Positions 40,806 through 47,476 of a stretch of DNA of 47,476 bases are shown here, piece by piece; the stretch's first letter is position 1, and each line of letters starts with the position of its first letter. The notes under the pieces were generated by a model. The model did no database searches. It was not told the DNA's origin and was given only the letters and a program-made list of their open reading frames with translations. Made by a program: the position numbers and the translations under genes. The stretch is from positions 1 to 47,476 of the forward strand of contig NZ_BSSA01000024.1 of the NCBI RefSeq assembly GCF_030268885.1, in the 5' to 3' direction. The DNA comes from Kitasatospora phosalacinea. GTDB lineage: Bacteria; Actinomycetota; Actinomycetes; Streptomycetales; Streptomycetaceae.

Positions 40806-41900
40806 TCAGCCGCGCGGGCCGACCGCGTAGCCGTACTGGACGGGCCAGGTGCGGGGGACGCCGAGCTCGCGGGCGGCGTGCAGCGGCCAGTAGGGGTCGC
40901 GCAGCAGCTCGCGGCCGAGCATGACCGCGTCGGCGCGGCCCTCGGCGACGATCTCCTCGGCCTGGGCGGCGTCGGTGATCAGGCCGACCGCGTTGACCGG
41001 GAGGCCGGACTCGCGGCGGATGGTCTCGGCGAACGGCACCTGGTAGCCGGGCTCGATGGTCATCTGCGCGTGCGGGACGTTGCCGCCGGTGGAGACGTCG
41101 ACCAGGTCGACGCCGAGGGCCTGCAGCTCCTTGGCGAGCAGCACCGACTCCTCGACCGTCCAGCTGGGCTCCTCCGGGAGCCAGTCGGTGGCGGAGACCC
41201 GGAAGAAGACCGGGAGTTCGGCGGGCCAGACGGCCCGCACCGCGGCCGCGACCTCGCGGGCGAAGCGGCTGCGCCCGGCGAAGTCGCCGCCGTAGCCGTC
41301 GGTGCGGTGGTTGGAGACCGGGGAGAGGAACTGGTGGGTGAGGTAGCCGTGCGCGCCGTGCACCTCGACCACCTGGAACCCGGCGGCCAGCGCGCGGCGG
41401 GCGGCGGCGGCGAAGTCCTCGACGAGCTCGGCGATCTGCGCCTCGGTCAGCTCGGCCGGGACGGGGTAGCCCTCGTTGAACGGCAGCGGGGAGGGACCGA
41501 CCACCGGCCAGCCGCCCCGCTCGACCGGGAGCGGGCCGCCGCCGGCGCCGGGCTTGTCGGTGGAGGCCTTGCGGCCCGCGTGGGCGAGCTGGATGGCCGG
41601 GACGGAGCCGTGCTGGGTGATCAGCGCGGCGACCCGGGCGAGCTGCTCCTGCTGGCGGTCGTTCCACAGGCCGAGGTCCCAGGGGGAGATCCGGCCGTCG
41701 GGGCGGACGCCGGTGGCCTCGACCATCACCAGTCCGGCGCCGCCCGCGGCGCGGGAGCCGAGGTGGGCGAGGTGGAAGTCGGTGGCGGCACCGGTGTCGG
41801 GCCCCTCGGGCGCGGCCGAGTACATGCACATGGGGCTGAGCCAGATCCGGTTGGGGATGGTCAGCGAGCGGAGGGTGATGGGCTCGAACAGGGCGCTCAC
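40806..41900 (-). CDS. Old-yellow-enzyme ene-reductase (YqjM/NamA-like)
   Basis: A 364-residue FMN-dependent NADPH:enone oxidoreductase. Features of the YqjM subclass are the N-terminal SPMCMYSA cysteine, QLAHAGRKA, and VEVHGAHGYLTHQFLSP with the paired active-site histidines. It reduces activated C=C bonds in detoxification or metabolism. The GTG at 41900 has AGGAAGGA about 10 bases upstream, and the protein start VSALFEPI fits the family. It is divergent from an ArsR-type regulator with shared operator-like repeats. Confidence 0.93.
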   Translation of the reverse strand: MSALFEPITLRSLTIPNRIWLSPMCMYSAAPEGPDTGAATDFHLAHLGSRAAGGAGLVMVEATGVRPDGRISPWDLGLWNDRQQEQLARVAALITQHGSVPAIQLAHAGRKASTDKPGAGGGPLPVERGGWPVVGPSPLPFNEGYPVPAELTEAQIAELVEDFAAAARRALAAGFQVVEVHGAHGYLTHQFLSPVSNHRTDGYGGDFAGRSRFAREVAAAVRAVWPAELPVFFRVSATDWLPEEPSWTVEESVLLAKELQALGVDLVDVSTGGNVPHAQMTIEPGYQVPFAETIRRESGLPVNAVGLITDAAQAEEIVAEGRADAVMLGRELLRDPYWPLHAARELGVPRTWPVQYGYAVGPRG

Positions 41901-41941
41901 GGCAGCCCGTCCTTCCTGTGGTCCGGACACGACTTCTTCGC

Positions 41942-41999
41942 CTCGTACGATACCCACCGTACTACGAGAACTGTCAAACTACGAGGTCTGTCGTACTAT
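41942..41999. promoter_or_regulatory. Divergent promoter/operator of the old yellow enzyme and ArsR genes
   Basis: On the minus strand a perfect -35 TTGACA lies at 41972-41977. Around it are inverted repeats CTCGTA (41942-41947) and TACGAG (41963-41968), a second CTACGAG (41979-41985), and TACTAT (41994-41999), which ends 6 bases before the GTG of the ArsR gene. The overlap of repeats with both promoters fits autoregulation by the ArsR protein. Confidence 0.55.
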
Positions 42000-42005
42000 G
42001 GCGGC

Positions 42006-42395
42006 GTGAGCATCGACCACGACCAGGACTGCCCCGGCCTGCTGCCCGAGCCCCCGACCGCGGAGCTGCAGCTGGTGTGCGTGCTGCACGCCCTGGCGGA
42101 CCCGATGCGGCTGCGGATCGTCGCCGAGCTCGCGGGCGCGGGCGGCGACGAGCTGAACTGCCTGGCGTTCGAGCTGCCGGTCACCAAGTCGACGATGACC
42201 CACCACTTCCGGGTGCTGCGCGAGGCCGGGCTGATCCGCCAGCACCGGCGCGGCACCTCGAAGATGAACGCCCTGCGCACGGAGGACCTGGCCGCCCGCT
42301 TCCCCGGCCTGCTGGAGGCCGTGCTGGCCGCCCTCCCGCACTGCCCGCGGGGCGCCGACGCGCCCCCGCCCGCGGGCGTCGCGGCCGGCTGCTGA
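42006..42395 (+). CDS. ArsR-family transcriptional repressor
   Basis: A 129-residue winged-helix regulator. DPMRLRIVAELAG and LPVTKSTMTHHFRVLREAGLIRQHRRG contain the DNA-binding helix and wing. The CLAFELP segment holds one Cys, but the ELCVCD metal site is absent, so it probably senses an organic electrophile or redox state rather than a metal. The GTG at 42006 fits a leaderless transcript. It likely represses the divergent ene-reductase gene. Confidence 0.9.
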   Translation: MSIDHDQDCPGLLPEPPTAELQLVCVLHALADPMRLRIVAELAGAGGDELNCLAFELPVTKSTMTHHFRVLREAGLIRQHRRGTSKMNALRTEDLAARFPGLLEAVLAALPHCPRGADAPPPAGVAAGC

Positions 42396-42400
42396 CCCGA

Positions 42401-42441
42401 CCGCCCCGGAGGGCACCGGGCGCCGCCCCGGAGGGCACCGG
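42401..42441. repeat. Direct repeat downstream of the ArsR gene
   Basis: CCGCCCCGGAGGGCACCGG occurs at 42401-42419 and 42423-42441, with a decayed third copy following. Each can form a small hairpin (CCCCGGAGGG). It may act as a terminator. The rest of 42396-42762 holds only the operator and promoter of the next gene. Confidence 0.75.
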
Positions 42442-42696
42442 ACGTCGCCCCGAGGGGTGTCGCCGGATGCCCCGCCCGTCACCGAGTGCCACCTGACGGC
42501 CCGTCACCTCGCGGCGCGAAGCCGCCACTGCGCGCGGCGGGCGCCCGCCACCCCCGCCCCGGAACCACCGCGCCACTCTGCACGTCAACCGTCCCGTGGG
42601 ACCCTCGCGCTCCGCGGCGGCGATCTTTCCTGACACGGTCATGCCTGGTCACACGGCCTTCACCCGAGTTGTTCCGGCGTTCATCCACCGTGGTCA

Positions 42697-42722
42697 TTTG
42701 GTCTATACCAATCAGGTAATCT
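42697..42722. promoter_or_regulatory. DasR-like operator and promoter of the polysaccharide genes
   Basis: TTTGGTCTATACCAAT (42697-42712) matches the DasR-responsive element consensus at 12 of 16 positions and has arms TTGGT/ACCAA. A -10 TAATCT follows at 42717-42722, so the operator overlaps the promoter core. The region is clearly AT-richer than its surroundings. Repression by DasR or another GntR/HutC-family protein is inferred. Confidence 0.55.
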
Positions 42723-42762
42723 GACCGGCGACAGGTGTCAATGTCTGGCCGTGGGGGGCCCA

Positions 42763-44427
42763 ATGACTGCCAATCACCTTCCGTCACCACCATCCGATCA
42801 GGAGCTCTACTGGTACTTCGGGCCTCAGCGCCGCTGGGTCCCGCTGATGTCCGCGCTCGCCTTCACGGTCAGCGCCGCCACGATGCTCAGCTTCTCGCTG
42901 CGCACCCCGGCCCTGTGGCCGTTCCTCGCCGTCCTCGGCGTCAACGCCGTCGCGCTCGCGCTGACCTGCCTGAACGGCCTGCGCCGCCGCCGCTTCACCC
43001 GGGCCGGGCACGAACTGCTGGTCTCCGCCTGGCAGCCCGCCGAGCCGCCGTCCGTCGACCTGTACCTGCCGACCTGCGGCGAACCGCTCGACATCCTGGC
43101 GAACGCCTACCGCGCGGTCGCCCGCACCACCTACCCGGGCCGCCTCGACGTGTGGGTGCTCGACGACGCCGACCGACCCGAAGTCGCGTCCCTGGCCAAG
43201 GAGTTCGGCTACCACTACGTGGTCCGGCCGAACCGCGGCGAGTTCAAGAAGGCCGGCAACCTCAACCACGCGCTGACCCTCAGCACCGGCGAGTACGTCG
43301 CCATCCTGGACGCCGACTTCGCGCCGCGCGCCGACCTGCTGCAGCACCTGCTGCCGTACTTCGGCGACCCGGGGGTCGGCATCGTGCAGAGCCCGCAGTG
43401 CTTCGACACCGACGCCTCGATGGGCTGGGTGCAGCGCGCCGCGGGCTCCGCCCAGGAGTGGTTCTTCCGCTGGGTGCAGCCCAGCCGGGACGCCTCCGAC
43501 GCCGCCATCTGCTGCGGCTCCAACGCCGTCTATCGGCGCACCGCGATCGACGCCGCGGGCGGCTTCGCCCGGCTCGACCACAGCGAGGACATGTACACCG
43601 GCCTCGCCCTGCACCAGCAGGGCTACACCACCCGGTACGTGCCGGTGCTGGTCGCCAAGGGCACCTCGCCGGACTCCACCACCAGCTTCGTCAACCAGCA
43701 GTACCGCTGGACGATGGGCAACCTGCACCTGATCGGCGACCGGGCCACCCGCAGGGCGATGACCTGGCGGATGCGCCGCTGCTTCGACGAGGGCATCGTC
43801 GGCTACCTGGCCGCCGCCGTGAACGTGCTCACCGCCCCGCTGCCGCCGCTGGTCATGCTGTTCGCCTTCCCCGGCGAGGTCCGCGCCTGGTACGTGCTGC
43901 CGATGCTCTCCCTGCTGTGGCTGTGGCACGTGCTGCTGCCCCGGGTCAGCCGCACCCGCTGGCGCTCCGAGGTGCTGCGCGCCAACGTGCTGATGAGCTT
44001 CGCCGCCGCCACCGCCTACTGGCACACCGTCCGCGGCCGCAGCGCCGCCTGGGTGCCCACCGGCGTCGCCAAGCCCGGCCGCTCCGGCGGCATGGCCCGC
44101 AGGGTGCTGCTGGTCTCGCTGCTCTGGACGGCCGGGACGCTGCTCGCCACCGCCGTCGGGGTGGCCGCCGCCACCTACCTGCACGGCTGGCACACCACCT
44201 GGGGACTGGCCCTGTACCTGGCCGTGCAACTGCACCTCGGAGTGCCGCTGATCCGCGACCTGTACGCCGAACTCCGGCCCCGCGCAACAGAATCCACCGA
44301 ATCCGGGGCCCGCCCGGCGATGCGTCCGCGGCGCTGGCCCGAGGCCCTCGCCGTCACGAGCACGCTCGCCCTGATCGCCCTGCTCGCCTCCGGCTGGGCG
44401 GCCCCGATGCTGCCCTGGCTGGGCTGA
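42763..44427 (+). CDS. Cellulose-synthase-like family 2 glycosyltransferase
   Basis: A 554-residue membrane glycosyltransferase. Two membrane segments (about residues 30-75) precede the catalytic domain, and several more follow it. The processive GT2 motifs are complete: D134/D135 in VLDDAD, D183 and D185 in ILDADFAP, the general base D276 in HSEDMYTG and Q312-R315-W316 in QQYRW. This set marks cellulose, curdlan or mixed-linkage beta-glucan synthases that use UDP-glucose and extrude the chain. No PilZ domain is seen. The ATG at 42763 has a G-rich site just upstream. It is followed by the acyltransferase-glucanase fusion after 15 bases. Product linkage is unknown. Confidence 0.9.
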   Translation: MTANHLPSPPSDQELYWYFGPQRRWVPLMSALAFTVSAATMLSFSLRTPALWPFLAVLGVNAVALALTCLNGLRRRRFTRAGHELLVSAWQPAEPPSVDLYLPTCGEPLDILANAYRAVARTTYPGRLDVWVLDDADRPEVASLAKEFGYHYVVRPNRGEFKKAGNLNHALTLSTGEYVAILDADFAPRADLLQHLLPYFGDPGVGIVQSPQCFDTDASMGWVQRAAGSAQEWFFRWVQPSRDASDAAICCGSNAVYRRTAIDAAGGFARLDHSEDMYTGLALHQQGYTTRYVPVLVAKGTSPDSTTSFVNQQYRWTMGNLHLIGDRATRRAMTWRMRRCFDEGIVGYLAAAVNVLTAPLPPLVMLFAFPGEVRAWYVLPMLSLLWLWHVLLPRVSRTRWRSEVLRANVLMSFAAATAYWHTVRGRSAAWVPTGVAKPGRSGGMARRVLLVSLLWTAGTLLATAVGVAAATYLHGWHTTWGLALYLAVQLHLGVPLIRDLYAELRPRATESTESGARPAMRPRRWPEALAVTSTLALIALLASGWAAPMLPWLG

Positions 44428-44442
44428 AAGGTCCACGCTCCC

Positions 44443-47277
44443 GTGTCCACCAGTACCGCCCCGCTCACCGTCGTGCTGCGACAACCACCGGTCGAGCGGC
44501 CGAAGTTCCGACCCGACATCGAGGGCCTGCGGGCCGTCGCCGTGCTCGCCGTGCTCGCCTTCCACGCCGCCGTACCCGGCTTCGCGGGCGGCTTCGTCGG
44601 CGTCGACGTCTTCTTCGTGATCTCCGGCTACCTGATCACCGGCCTGCTGCGCACCGAGACCGCGCACAGCGGACGCGTCCGGCTCGCCGAGTTCTACTCC
44701 CGCCGGGCCCGCCGACTGCTGCCCTCCGCCGCCGTGGTGCTGGCCGCCGTCGCCGTCCTCGGCGCCCTGCTCACCGCCCCGCTGCGCCGCGCCGACCTGG
44801 AGCGCGACGTCCTCGCCTCCGCACTGTCCGTCGCCAACTGGCGCTTCATCGCCGAACAGACCGACTACCTCGCCGCCGGACGCGACCCGAGCGCCCTGCT
44901 GCACTTCTGGTCGCTCGCCGTCGAGGAGCAGTTCTACCTGCTCTGGGCCCCGCTGCTGGCCCTGGCCGCCCGCTGGGCCTGGCGCCGCCGCACCCTGCTC
45001 GGCCTGACCCTGCTGCTCGGCGCCGCCTCCTTCTGGCTCTCCCTGCACTGGAGCGCCGGAGCCTACCTCTCCACTCCCACCCGGGCCTGGCAGTTCGCCG
45101 CCGGAGCCGCCGTCGCCCTGCTGCCGGTCCGCCGTCTCCCGCGTGCGGTACGGGAGTTGCTGGGGATCGGCGGCCTGGCCGGGGTGCTCGCCGCCCTGCT
45201 GCTGTTCGACGGGCGCACCCCCTACCCCGGGTACGCCGCCCTGCTGCCGACCGCCGCCACCGCCGCGGTCCTGCTGGCCGGCTCCGGCGGCACCCACCTG
45301 GTCGGCCGGGCGCTGTCGCTCGGCGCGCCGCGCGCGATCGGCCGGCTCTCCTACAACCTGTACCTGTGGCACTGGCCGGTGCTGGTCCTCGCCGAGGCCC
45401 GCTGGGGCACCCTGCCCTGGGGCGTCAAGGCCGCCCTCACCGCCGCCGCCGCGCTGCCCGCGTACGCCGCACTGCGCTGGCTGGAGCAGCCGCTGCGCCG
45501 CAGCCGGGTGCTGGGCGAGATCCCGCGCCGCGGCCTGTCGCTGGGCCTGACCGCGGTGGTCTTCCCGGTGCTGCTGGCCCTGGTGGTCGGCTCCGGCACC
45601 CTGCGCACCCTGGGACCGGCCACTCCCCCGGACCCGTCCGGCCTGCCCCCGGGCGCCCGCACCGGCAGCAGCCTGCTGGCCGCCGCGCCGCCCCCGCACG
45701 CGCCGACCGTCCCCAACCCCGTCCAGGCCCGACAGGACTTCCCGCCGGACGGCGCCTGCGAGGTGGACCCGGCCGACACCACCAGCCCGCCGTGCCGCTT
45801 CGGCACCGGCGAGGACCGGATCGTGCTGCTCGGCGACTCGCACGCCGGGCAGTGGTTCTCCTCGCTGCTCGGCATCGCCGCCCAACACCACCTGTCCGTC
45901 GAGGAGTTGGTCAAGCAGGGCTGCCCGCTGCCGGAGATCGAGGTGGTCAACCCGCAGTTGGGCCGCACCTACCACGAGTGCGACACCTGGCGGGCCAACG
46001 CCCTGGCCCGACTGGGGACGGGCCCCAAGCCCAAGCTGGTCGTCCTGTCCACCCTCAACCGCTACACCGCCGACCGGGCCGCACTGCTGCGCGGCTGGGA
46101 GCGGACCCTGGCCCCGCTACGGGAGCTGGGCGTCCCGATCGTCTACCTGCAGGACACCCCGGTCCCCGGCCGGGACGTCCCGGCCTGCGTCTCCGGCCAC
46201 CCCGACACCACCTCCGCCTGCGACTTCCCGCGCGCCGAGGGCCTGTACGCCGACCCGCTGGCCGAGGAGATCGCCGCCGGGAGGTTCCCCGGCGTGCAGA
46301 GCGTCGAGGTCAACTCGGTGCTCTGCCCGGGCGGCGGCCGCAGCTGCCCGGCCGTGCTGGAGCACGTGCTGCTGTACCGCGACGACTCCCACCTGACCAA
46401 CGCCGCGGCCGTGGTCCTCACCCCGCGCCTCGACCAACTCCTCACCGACCTGGGCGTGTTCGGCACCGGCTGGACCACCCTGCTGCGGGACGAGTTCGAC
46501 GGCCCGGCCGGGAGCAGGCCCGACCCCGCCCACTGGCAGTACGACCTGGGCACCTGCTACCCCGGCTGCCCGGCCGCCCAGTGGGGCACCGGCGAGGTCG
46601 AGACCATGACCGACTCCGCCGAGAACGTCCACCTGGACGGCAAGGGCGCCCTGGAGATCACCCCGACCCGGGACGCGGCGGGCCGCTGGTCCTCCGGCCG
46701 GATCGAGTCCAGGCGCGCCGACCTCGCCGCCCCCGTGGACGGAGTCCTGCGCCTGGAGGCCGAGTTGGCCCTCCCCGACGTCCACGGCAAGGCCGCCGCC
46801 GGGTACTGGCCCGCGTTCTGGGCGCTCGGCGGCAAGCTCCGCGACGGGTACACCGGCTGGCCCGGCGTCGGCGAGTTCGACGTCCTGGAGTCCGTCGGCG
46901 CCCGCGGCGTGTTCGGCACCCTGCACTGCGGCACCACCCCCGGCGGGCCCTGCCGGGAGCCGGGCGGCCTCGGCTCCGGCGAACAGCCCTGCGCCGACTG
47001 CTGGGGCACCTTCCACACCTACACCGTCGAGATCGACCGCTCCACCAGCCCCGAACGGGTCCGCTGGCTGCGCGACGGCACGGAGTACTTCCGGGTCACC
47101 GCCGACCAGGTCGACCCCGCCGCCTGGGACCAGGCCGTCCACCACGGCGTCTTCCTGATCCTGAACGTCGCCGTCGGCGGCAACCTCCCCGCCGCGTACG
47201 GCAGTTCCCCCACGGCGGCGACCGAACCGGGCCACCCGATGAGGATCGCCTCGGTCACCGTCTCGACCAGGGGCTGA
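44443..47277 (+). CDS. Three-domain fusion: acyltransferase-3, SGNH esterase/transferase and GH16 glucanase
   Basis: A 944-residue membrane protein. Residues 1 to about 385 form an OafA/OatA-type acyltransferase-3 domain of about ten membrane segments, with H41 in LAFHAAVP, SLAVEEQFYLLW near 157 and YNLYLWHWPVLV. Residues about 440-670 form an extracellular SGNH domain with S466 in LLGDSHAGQW and D647/H650 in RDDSHLT. Residues about 680-943 form a glycoside hydrolase family 16 domain with the catalytic GEFDVLE signature (E811, D813, E816). GH16 enzymes cut beta-1,3 or mixed-linkage glucans. Acyltransferase-SGNH proteins acetylate surface glycans. Adding GH16 in one chain is unusual. It is co-transcribed with the glucan synthase. 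Confidence 0.9.
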   Translation: MSTSTAPLTVVLRQPPVERPKFRPDIEGLRAVAVLAVLAFHAAVPGFAGGFVGVDVFFVISGYLITGLLRTETAHSGRVRLAEFYSRRARRLLPSAAVVLAAVAVLGALLTAPLRRADLERDVLASALSVANWRFIAEQTDYLAAGRDPSALLHFWSLAVEEQFYLLWAPLLALAARWAWRRRTLLGLTLLLGAASFWLSLHWSAGAYLSTPTRAWQFAAGAAVALLPVRRLPRAVRELLGIGGLAGVLAALLLFDGRTPYPGYAALLPTAATAAVLLAGSGGTHLVGRALSLGAPRAIGRLSYNLYLWHWPVLVLAEARWGTLPWGVKAALTAAAALPAYAALRWLEQPLRRSRVLGEIPRRGLSLGLTAVVFPVLLALVVGSGTLRTLGPATPPDPSGLPPGARTGSSLLAAAPPPHAPTVPNPVQARQDFPPDGACEVDPADTTSPPCRFGTGEDRIVLLGDSHAGQWFSSLLGIAAQHHLSVEELVKQGCPLPEIEVVNPQLGRTYHECDTWRANALARLGTGPKPKLVVLSTLNRYTADRAALLRGWERTLAPLRELGVPIVYLQDTPVPGRDVPACVSGHPDTTSACDFPRAEGLYADPLAEEIAAGRFPGVQSVEVNSVLCPGGGRSCPAVLEHVLLYRDDSHLTNAAAVVLTPRLDQLLTDLGVFGTGWTTLLRDEFDGPAGSRPDPAHWQYDLGTCYPGCPAAQWGTGEVETMTDSAENVHLDGKGALEITPTRDAAGRWSSGRIESRRADLAAPVDGVLRLEAELALPDVHGKAAAGYWPAFWALGGKLRDGYTGWPGVGEFDVLESVGARGVFGTLHCGTTPGGPCREPGGLGSGEQPCADCWGTFHTYTVEIDRSTSPERVRWLRDGTEYFRVTADQVDPAAWDQAVHHGVFLILNVAVGGNLPAAYGSSPTAATEPGHPMRIASVTVSTRG

Positions 47278-47293
47278 CCGGCCTCCGCACCAC

Positions 47294-47332
47294 GAGCGCC
47301 CCCGCTCCGGACGTACCGGGGCAGGGGCGCTC
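47294..47332. terminator. Bidirectional terminator
   Basis: Bases 47294-47310 (GAGCGCCCCCGCTCCGG) pair with 47316-47332 over a 5-base loop with one mismatch and one wobble. It lies between two convergent genes. Confidence 0.8.
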
Positions 47333-47348
47333 CGCCGTGCCGTCAGGA

Positions 47349-47476
47349 CTACAGGTCGTACCAGTTCGACCAGGTGTGGGAGTCCCAGCTGGCGTTGATG
47401 CCGTGGACCTTGCCGTCCGCGGTGGACCCGAACACGTGAGCACCGTTGGCGTCCGGCACCGCCGCGATCTGCTTCA
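47349..47476 (-). CDS. 3' end of a gene running off the right edge
   Basis: A minus-strand reading frame of 41 codons ends at the TAG at 47349-47351 and is open to the window edge. Its residues read about QIAAVPDANGAHVFGSTADG, then KVHGINASW and end TWSNWYDL. The alternation of Ala-Val-Pro-Asp, Gly-Lys-Val and a terminal Trp-x-x-Trp resembles the last blade of a beta-propeller lectin-like (PLL/tachylectin type) secreted protein. That is tentative given the short length. The true 5' end is outside the window. Confidence 0.6.
   Translation of the reverse strand, partial: KQIAAVPDANGAHVFGSTADGKVHGINASWDSHTWSNWYDL

Overview
The window is very GC-rich actinobacterial chromosome. Gene density, GTG/TTG starts, 4-base stop/start overlaps and several gene families point to Streptomycetaceae (Streptomyces, Kitasatospora or a close relative). 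No plasmid or phage genes, insertion sequences, tRNAs or CRISPR arrays were seen.

Layout. (1) 1-300: the minus-strand leader and promoter zone of a ribosomal RNA operon whose 16S gene lies just left of the window. (2) 393-2755: a DasR-type operator followed by crr-ptsI, the general sugar-phosphotransferase genes. (3) 2831-7740: acetoacetyl-CoA synthetase, a PYROXD2-like flavoprotein, a NUDIX hydrolase and a small secreted protein. (4) 7983-24689: an apparent biosynthetic gene cluster of 14 genes, bounded on both sides by strong intrinsic terminators. A left arm (UbiA prenyltransferase, two adenylate-forming ligases, an FAD amine-oxidase-like enzyme, a methyltransferase, an unusual CaiB-type CoA-transferase) sits beside a right arm (two DegT aminotransferases, two Gfo/Idh/MocA oxidoreductases, a TIM-barrel isomerase, an M20 hydrolase, an Ldh-2-type dehydrogenase and a small unknown protein). 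I cannot match this combination to a known product. There is no PKS, NRPS, glycosyltransferase, regulator or transporter in it. The gene set suggests an amino-cyclitol or amino-sugar-like unit joined to a prenylated or CoA-activated acid.

(5) 24842-29548: EF-hand protein, AhpD-like protein, homocysteine methyltransferase, a bacterial serpin and a methyltransferase. (6) 29675-33865: the glycerol regulon gylR-glpK-glpD without a glycerol facilitator gene. (7) 33940-36796: gluconate permease, gluconokinase and a divergent GntR regulator. (8) 37008-42395: a small membrane protein, a divergent AraC regulator/Fsr-like exporter pair, an F420-type flavin-fold protein, an unknown protein, and a divergent old-yellow-enzyme/ArsR pair. 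(9) 42697-47277: a second DasR-like operator ahead of a cellulose-synthase-like glycosyltransferase and a rare three-domain fusion (acyltransferase-3, SGNH esterase, GH16 glucanase). This looks like a compact system for making, acylating and trimming an extracellular beta-glucan. (10) The right edge holds the 3' end of a further minus-strand gene.

The best candidates for new biology are the 7983-24689 cluster and the 42763-47277 polysaccharide pair. Functions are inferred from sequence motifs and memory of protein families. No database search was run.
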